Assembly (NCBI GenBank): GCA_003576845.1
Contig: QEVJ01000001.1
Span: forward strand, 156,537-201,561
Source: Planctomycetota bacterium
GTDB lineage: Bacteria; Planctomycetota; Planctomycetia; Pirellulales; PLA5
Direction: 5' to 3'
Length of the DNA: 45,025 bases
Shown: positions 42,883 to 45,025 of the stretch, piece by piece
Numbering within the stretch: the stretch's first letter is position 1
How the letters are laid out: the number at the start of each line of letters is the position of its first letter
Notes under the pieces: generated by a model
What the model was told of the DNA's origin: nothing
Seen by the model: only the letters and a program-made list of their open reading frames with translations
Database searches by the model: none
Translations under genes and position numbers: made by a program

Positions 42883-43749
42883 GTGATTCAATTCCGTTCC
42901 GATCGCGAAATCTCCGAAATGCGCAAGGCCGGCTTGCTCATTTGGCAAGCCCACCAGATCGCTGCCGAGATGGTCCGCCCCGGCGTAACCACGCGCGAGA
43001 TCGACGACCGCGTCGCCGCGTTCTTCCGCGAACACGACGTCGTCCCGCTGTTCAAGAACTACCCCAATTCGCAAAAAGGCAAGCGCCCCTTTCCCGCCGT
43101 TACCTGCATCTCGATCAACGAGGAAGTCGTCCACGGCATCGCCGGACCCCGCCAACTCCGCGAAGGCGACATCGTGAGCATCGACACGGGCTGCAAGCGC
43201 GCCGGTTGGTGCGCCGACGCCGCCGTCACCCATCCCGTCGGCGAAGTTTCTCCCGAAGTCCGCAAGCTCCTCGACGTGACGCGAAAGGTCCTCGGCCTGG
43301 CCATCGACCTGATGGGCAAGAAACAGTATTGGAGCGAAGTCGCCGAGGAAATGGCCGCCTTCGTCGCCAAGGCTGGCTTCTCGACCGTCGAAGAGTTCGT
43401 CGGCCACGGCGTCGGTCGCGAAATGCACGAAGATCCGCAAGTCCCCAACTACCCCAGTCCCCAACTCAAGAAGCGCAACGGCAACTTCCCGCTCCGCCCC
43501 GGCCTCGTCATCGCCGTCGAGCCAATGGTGAACGTCGGGACCAAGCGTGTGAAGCTGCTCGCCGACGATTGGACGATGGTCACCAAAGACGGCAAGCCGA
43601 GCGCCCATTTCGAGCACACGATCGCCGTGACCCGCAACGGTCCGCGGATCCTCACCGCGCCGCCCGCCCCCGAAGAACCCGAATGGATCGAATGGGGCCG
43701 CGAGCGCCTCAGACCTCCCGACGCTTGGCCCCGCCACGTCACGTGGTAA
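42883..43749 (+). CDS. map: Methionine aminopeptidase, type I
   Basis: A 288-residue enzyme that removes the initiator methionine. Metal ligands are visible: D and D in SIDTGCKRAGWCADAAVTH, H in VGHGVGREMHEDP, E in IAVEPMVNVG and E in AHFEHTIAVT. PGVTTREIDDRVAAFF and FKNYPNSQKGKRPFPAVTCISINEEVVHG are typical. GTG at 42883 is the start. A ~30-residue tail (PAPEEPEWIEWGRERLRP) goes beyond the usual length. Usually infA or rpmJ follows; here the next gene is convergent. Confidence 0.95.
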   Translation: MIQFRSDREISEMRKAGLLIWQAHQIAAEMVRPGVTTREIDDRVAAFFREHDVVPLFKNYPNSQKGKRPFPAVTCISINEEVVHGIAGPRQLREGDIVSIDTGCKRAGWCADAAVTHPVGEVSPEVRKLLDVTRKVLGLAIDLMGKKQYWSEVAEEMAAFVAKAGFSTVEEFVGHGVGREMHEDPQVPNYPSPQLKKRNGNFPLRPGLVIAVEPMVNVGTKRVKLLADDWTMVTKDGKPSAHFEHTIAVTRNGPRILTAPPAPEEPEWIEWGRERLRPPDAWPRHVTW

Positions 43750-43759
43750 CTGTCCCGTC

Positions 43760-43823
43760 GTAGGTCAGGCCAAGCGGCGCAGAACTCTCCAATGCCATTG
43801 GACTCAACCCGCGCTGGCCTGAC
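43760..43823. repeat. GTCAGGCC/GGCCTGAC element 3
   Basis: GTAGGTCAGGCCAAGCGG (43760-43777) matches element 1 over 18 bp, and GGCCTGAC (43816-43823) forms the inverted partner of GTCAGGCC (43765-43772). It lies between the convergent genes map and the cation-efflux gene. Confidence 0.75.
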
Positions 43824-43841
43824 GCGGAGCGGCGAGAACCG

Positions 43842-44825
43842 CTACGGCGCCGAGCGATGGCAATCGTGATGCAACTCGCCGCAACGATTGGCGCCTACGT
43901 CGAACTCAAGCTCGACCGTCGAGTGACGAATCGCGAACTCCTCGGCGAGCCGCGCTTTCACGCGCCGCTTGATTTCTTCCAGGTCCGCCGCGTGTGAATG
44001 CGGCACGACGACATGTGCCTCGAGCGCCCGATGCTGCTCGTCGAGTTCCCAAACGTGAACGTGATGCACGCCCACGACGCCGTCGAGCGCTGCGACGCGA
44101 TCGACGAGCAGGTCGAGATCGAGCCCGCTCGGCGCGCCTTCCATCAGCACGTGGATCGCCATCGGCAACATTTGTCGAACCTGCCACAAGATGTACGCGG
44201 CAATCAGCAAGGTCAAAGCCGCATCGATCCATAGCCAACCCAGCCAGTGAATCGCCCCTGCCCCGATCAGCACGGCCAGCGACCCGAGCGCGTCGACCAG
44301 GTTGTGCACGAACGCCGCCCGCACGTTCAGCGAACCGTGACTCATCGACCAGAGCAACAGCGCCGTGCCCGCATCCACGCCGAGCGCCAGCACCGACGCC
44401 CCGGCCATCAGCGAGCTTAGAATCGGCTCCGGCTCGATGAACCGCCACACCGCTTCATACACGAGGTAGCCGCCGATGACCGCCAGCAGCGTCAAATTGA
44501 TCATCGCGCCGATCATTTCCGCGCGGCGATAACCGAACGTATATCGAGCGTTCGATCGCCGCCGCGACACGCGCCGCGCGACATACGCAATCAGCAGCGC
44601 GTTCGCGTCGTTGAAATTGTGCGCCGCGTCGGACAACAGCGCCACGCTGCCCGAAAGAACGCCGGCCGCCACTTCGACCACCGTCAGCAACTGATTGAGC
44701 ACCACGGCCCACAGCAACCGCCCGTCGCTAACGGCCGCGACCTCTTCGCCGCGGGGAAGGTGACTGTGGCCGGCGCGCGCCGGGGCCGACTCGGCATCGC
44801 CGTGTGTGTGGCAATTTGCTGTCAT
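43842..44825 (-). CDS. Cation diffusion facilitator transporter
   Basis: A 327-residue inner-membrane cation/proton antiporter of the CzcD/ZitB type. Histidine-bearing N-tail ([14 protein letters not shown]) precedes segment 1; the metal-binding [10 protein letters not shown] has H69 and D73 and the partner [10 protein letters not shown] lies in segment 5. About six hydrophobic segments are followed by a cytoplasmic domain with [24 protein letters not shown]. Exported metals are likely zinc or similar divalent ions. The start ATG 44825 begins the His-rich tail. Confidence 0.92.
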   Translation of the reverse strand: MTANCHTHGDAESAPARAGHSHLPRGEEVAAVSDGRLLWAVVLNQLLTVVEVAAGVLSGSVALLSDAAHNFNDANALLIAYVARRVSRRRSNARYTFGYRRAEMIGAMINLTLLAVIGGYLVYEAVWRFIEPEPILSSLMAGASVLALGVDAGTALLLWSMSHGSLNVRAAFVHNLVDALGSLAVLIGAGAIHWLGWLWIDAALTLLIAAYILWQVRQMLPMAIHVLMEGAPSGLDLDLLVDRVAALDGVVGVHHVHVWELDEQHRALEAHVVVPHSHAADLEEIKRRVKARLAEEFAIRHSTVELEFDVGANRCGELHHDCHRSAP

Positions 44826-44865
44826 TTAGGAATTTTAGCACCACGGCCAGGACGGGGCGACGCGA

Positions 44866-45025
44866 CTACCCGCCCGCAATCGCGCCGATTACCAACAACG
44901 GCTCCTCACCGCGTGCCACGGCGTGAGGCAACTCAACGTCCGGCGAATCGTGCGACAAATCGCGCTCGCAAGCGTAGAAGCGAATGAAGGGCCGCCGCAC
45001 GTGCGTCGTGTGGTCGCGAATCGTC
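44866..45025 (-). CDS. C-terminal part of a protein ending in Gly-Gly, possibly MoaD/ThiS-like
   Basis: The frame is open from the right edge to TAG at 44866-44868 and encodes 52 residues: [20 protein letters not shown] at first, then a stretch ending [13 protein letters not shown]-terminal Gly-Gly after a hydrophobic strand is the mark of ubiquitin-like sulfur carriers (MoaD, ThiS), but the remaining sequence does not decide it. Coding is supported by the protein-like composition. The start lies beyond the edge; the stop is 40 nt upstream of the CDF start on the same strand. Confidence 0.55.
   Translation of the reverse strand, partial: TIRDHTTHVRRPFIRFYACERDLSHDSPDVELPHAVARGEEPLLVIGAIAGG

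Overview
The window is high-GC bacterial DNA, most likely from a planctomycete of the Pirellulales type. This rests on exosortase substrates with C-terminal PEP-CTERM tails, two neighbouring membrane proteins with the N-terminal NPYxSP motif common in that phylum, secreted proteins with calcium-loop propeller repeats or HEAT repeats, and a ribosomal operon that lacks rpmD. No species can be named from sequence alone.

Layout. Positions 1-7138 hold envelope and housekeeping genes: a secreted protein cut by the left edge, an FG-GAP propeller protein, an MFS transporter, a MazG-like pyrophosphohydrolase, a small membrane protein, a zinc-metalloprotease-like lipoprotein or secreted protein, and a PEP-CTERM protein. 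Positions 7364-15864 form an unusual island, tightly packed from about 8437 on. It has an unknown 311-residue protein, a small kinase-like gene whose start is out of frame across a (TC)7 tract, a small beta-rich protein, a glycine-rich protein resembling a phage tail fibre, two PEP-CTERM proteins and a 1033-residue protein with a beta-helix-type signature. No integrase, terminase, capsid or portal gene is visible.

Positions 16309-26485 hold a small cysteine-bearing protein, a secreted HEAT-like protein, a class III CoA-transferase, a c-di-GMP group (FHA-EAL phosphodiesterase, then HD-GYP overlapped by PilZ, with a YqaA-type membrane protein between), an M1 aminopeptidase fused to HEAT repeats and a VOC protein. 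Positions 26598-27173 are a ParE/RelE-type toxin-antitoxin pair. Next to it leuS (minus strand) has lost part of its C-terminal domain to a frame-changing deletion and carries an in-frame palindromic repeat.

Positions 30716-43749 are the S10-spc ribosomal operon: rpsJ-rplC-rplD-rplW-rplB-rpsS-rplV-rpsC-rplP-rpmC-rpsQ-rplN-rplX-rplE-rpsN-rpsH-rplF-rplR-rpsE-rplO-secY-adk-map. It lacks rpmD, and after map the usual infA/rpmJ/rpsM/rpsK/rpoA block does not follow; a convergent cation-efflux gene and the end of a further minus-strand gene close the window.

The most notable non-genic signals are four repeat types: a 23-nt palindrome found twice inside leuS and twice between rplP and rpmC; intergenic heptanucleotide repeats in four places; GTCAGGCC/GGCCTGAC elements at convergent gene junctions; and a 25-bp inverted repeat that could hide the ribosome-binding site of the tail-fibre-like gene.
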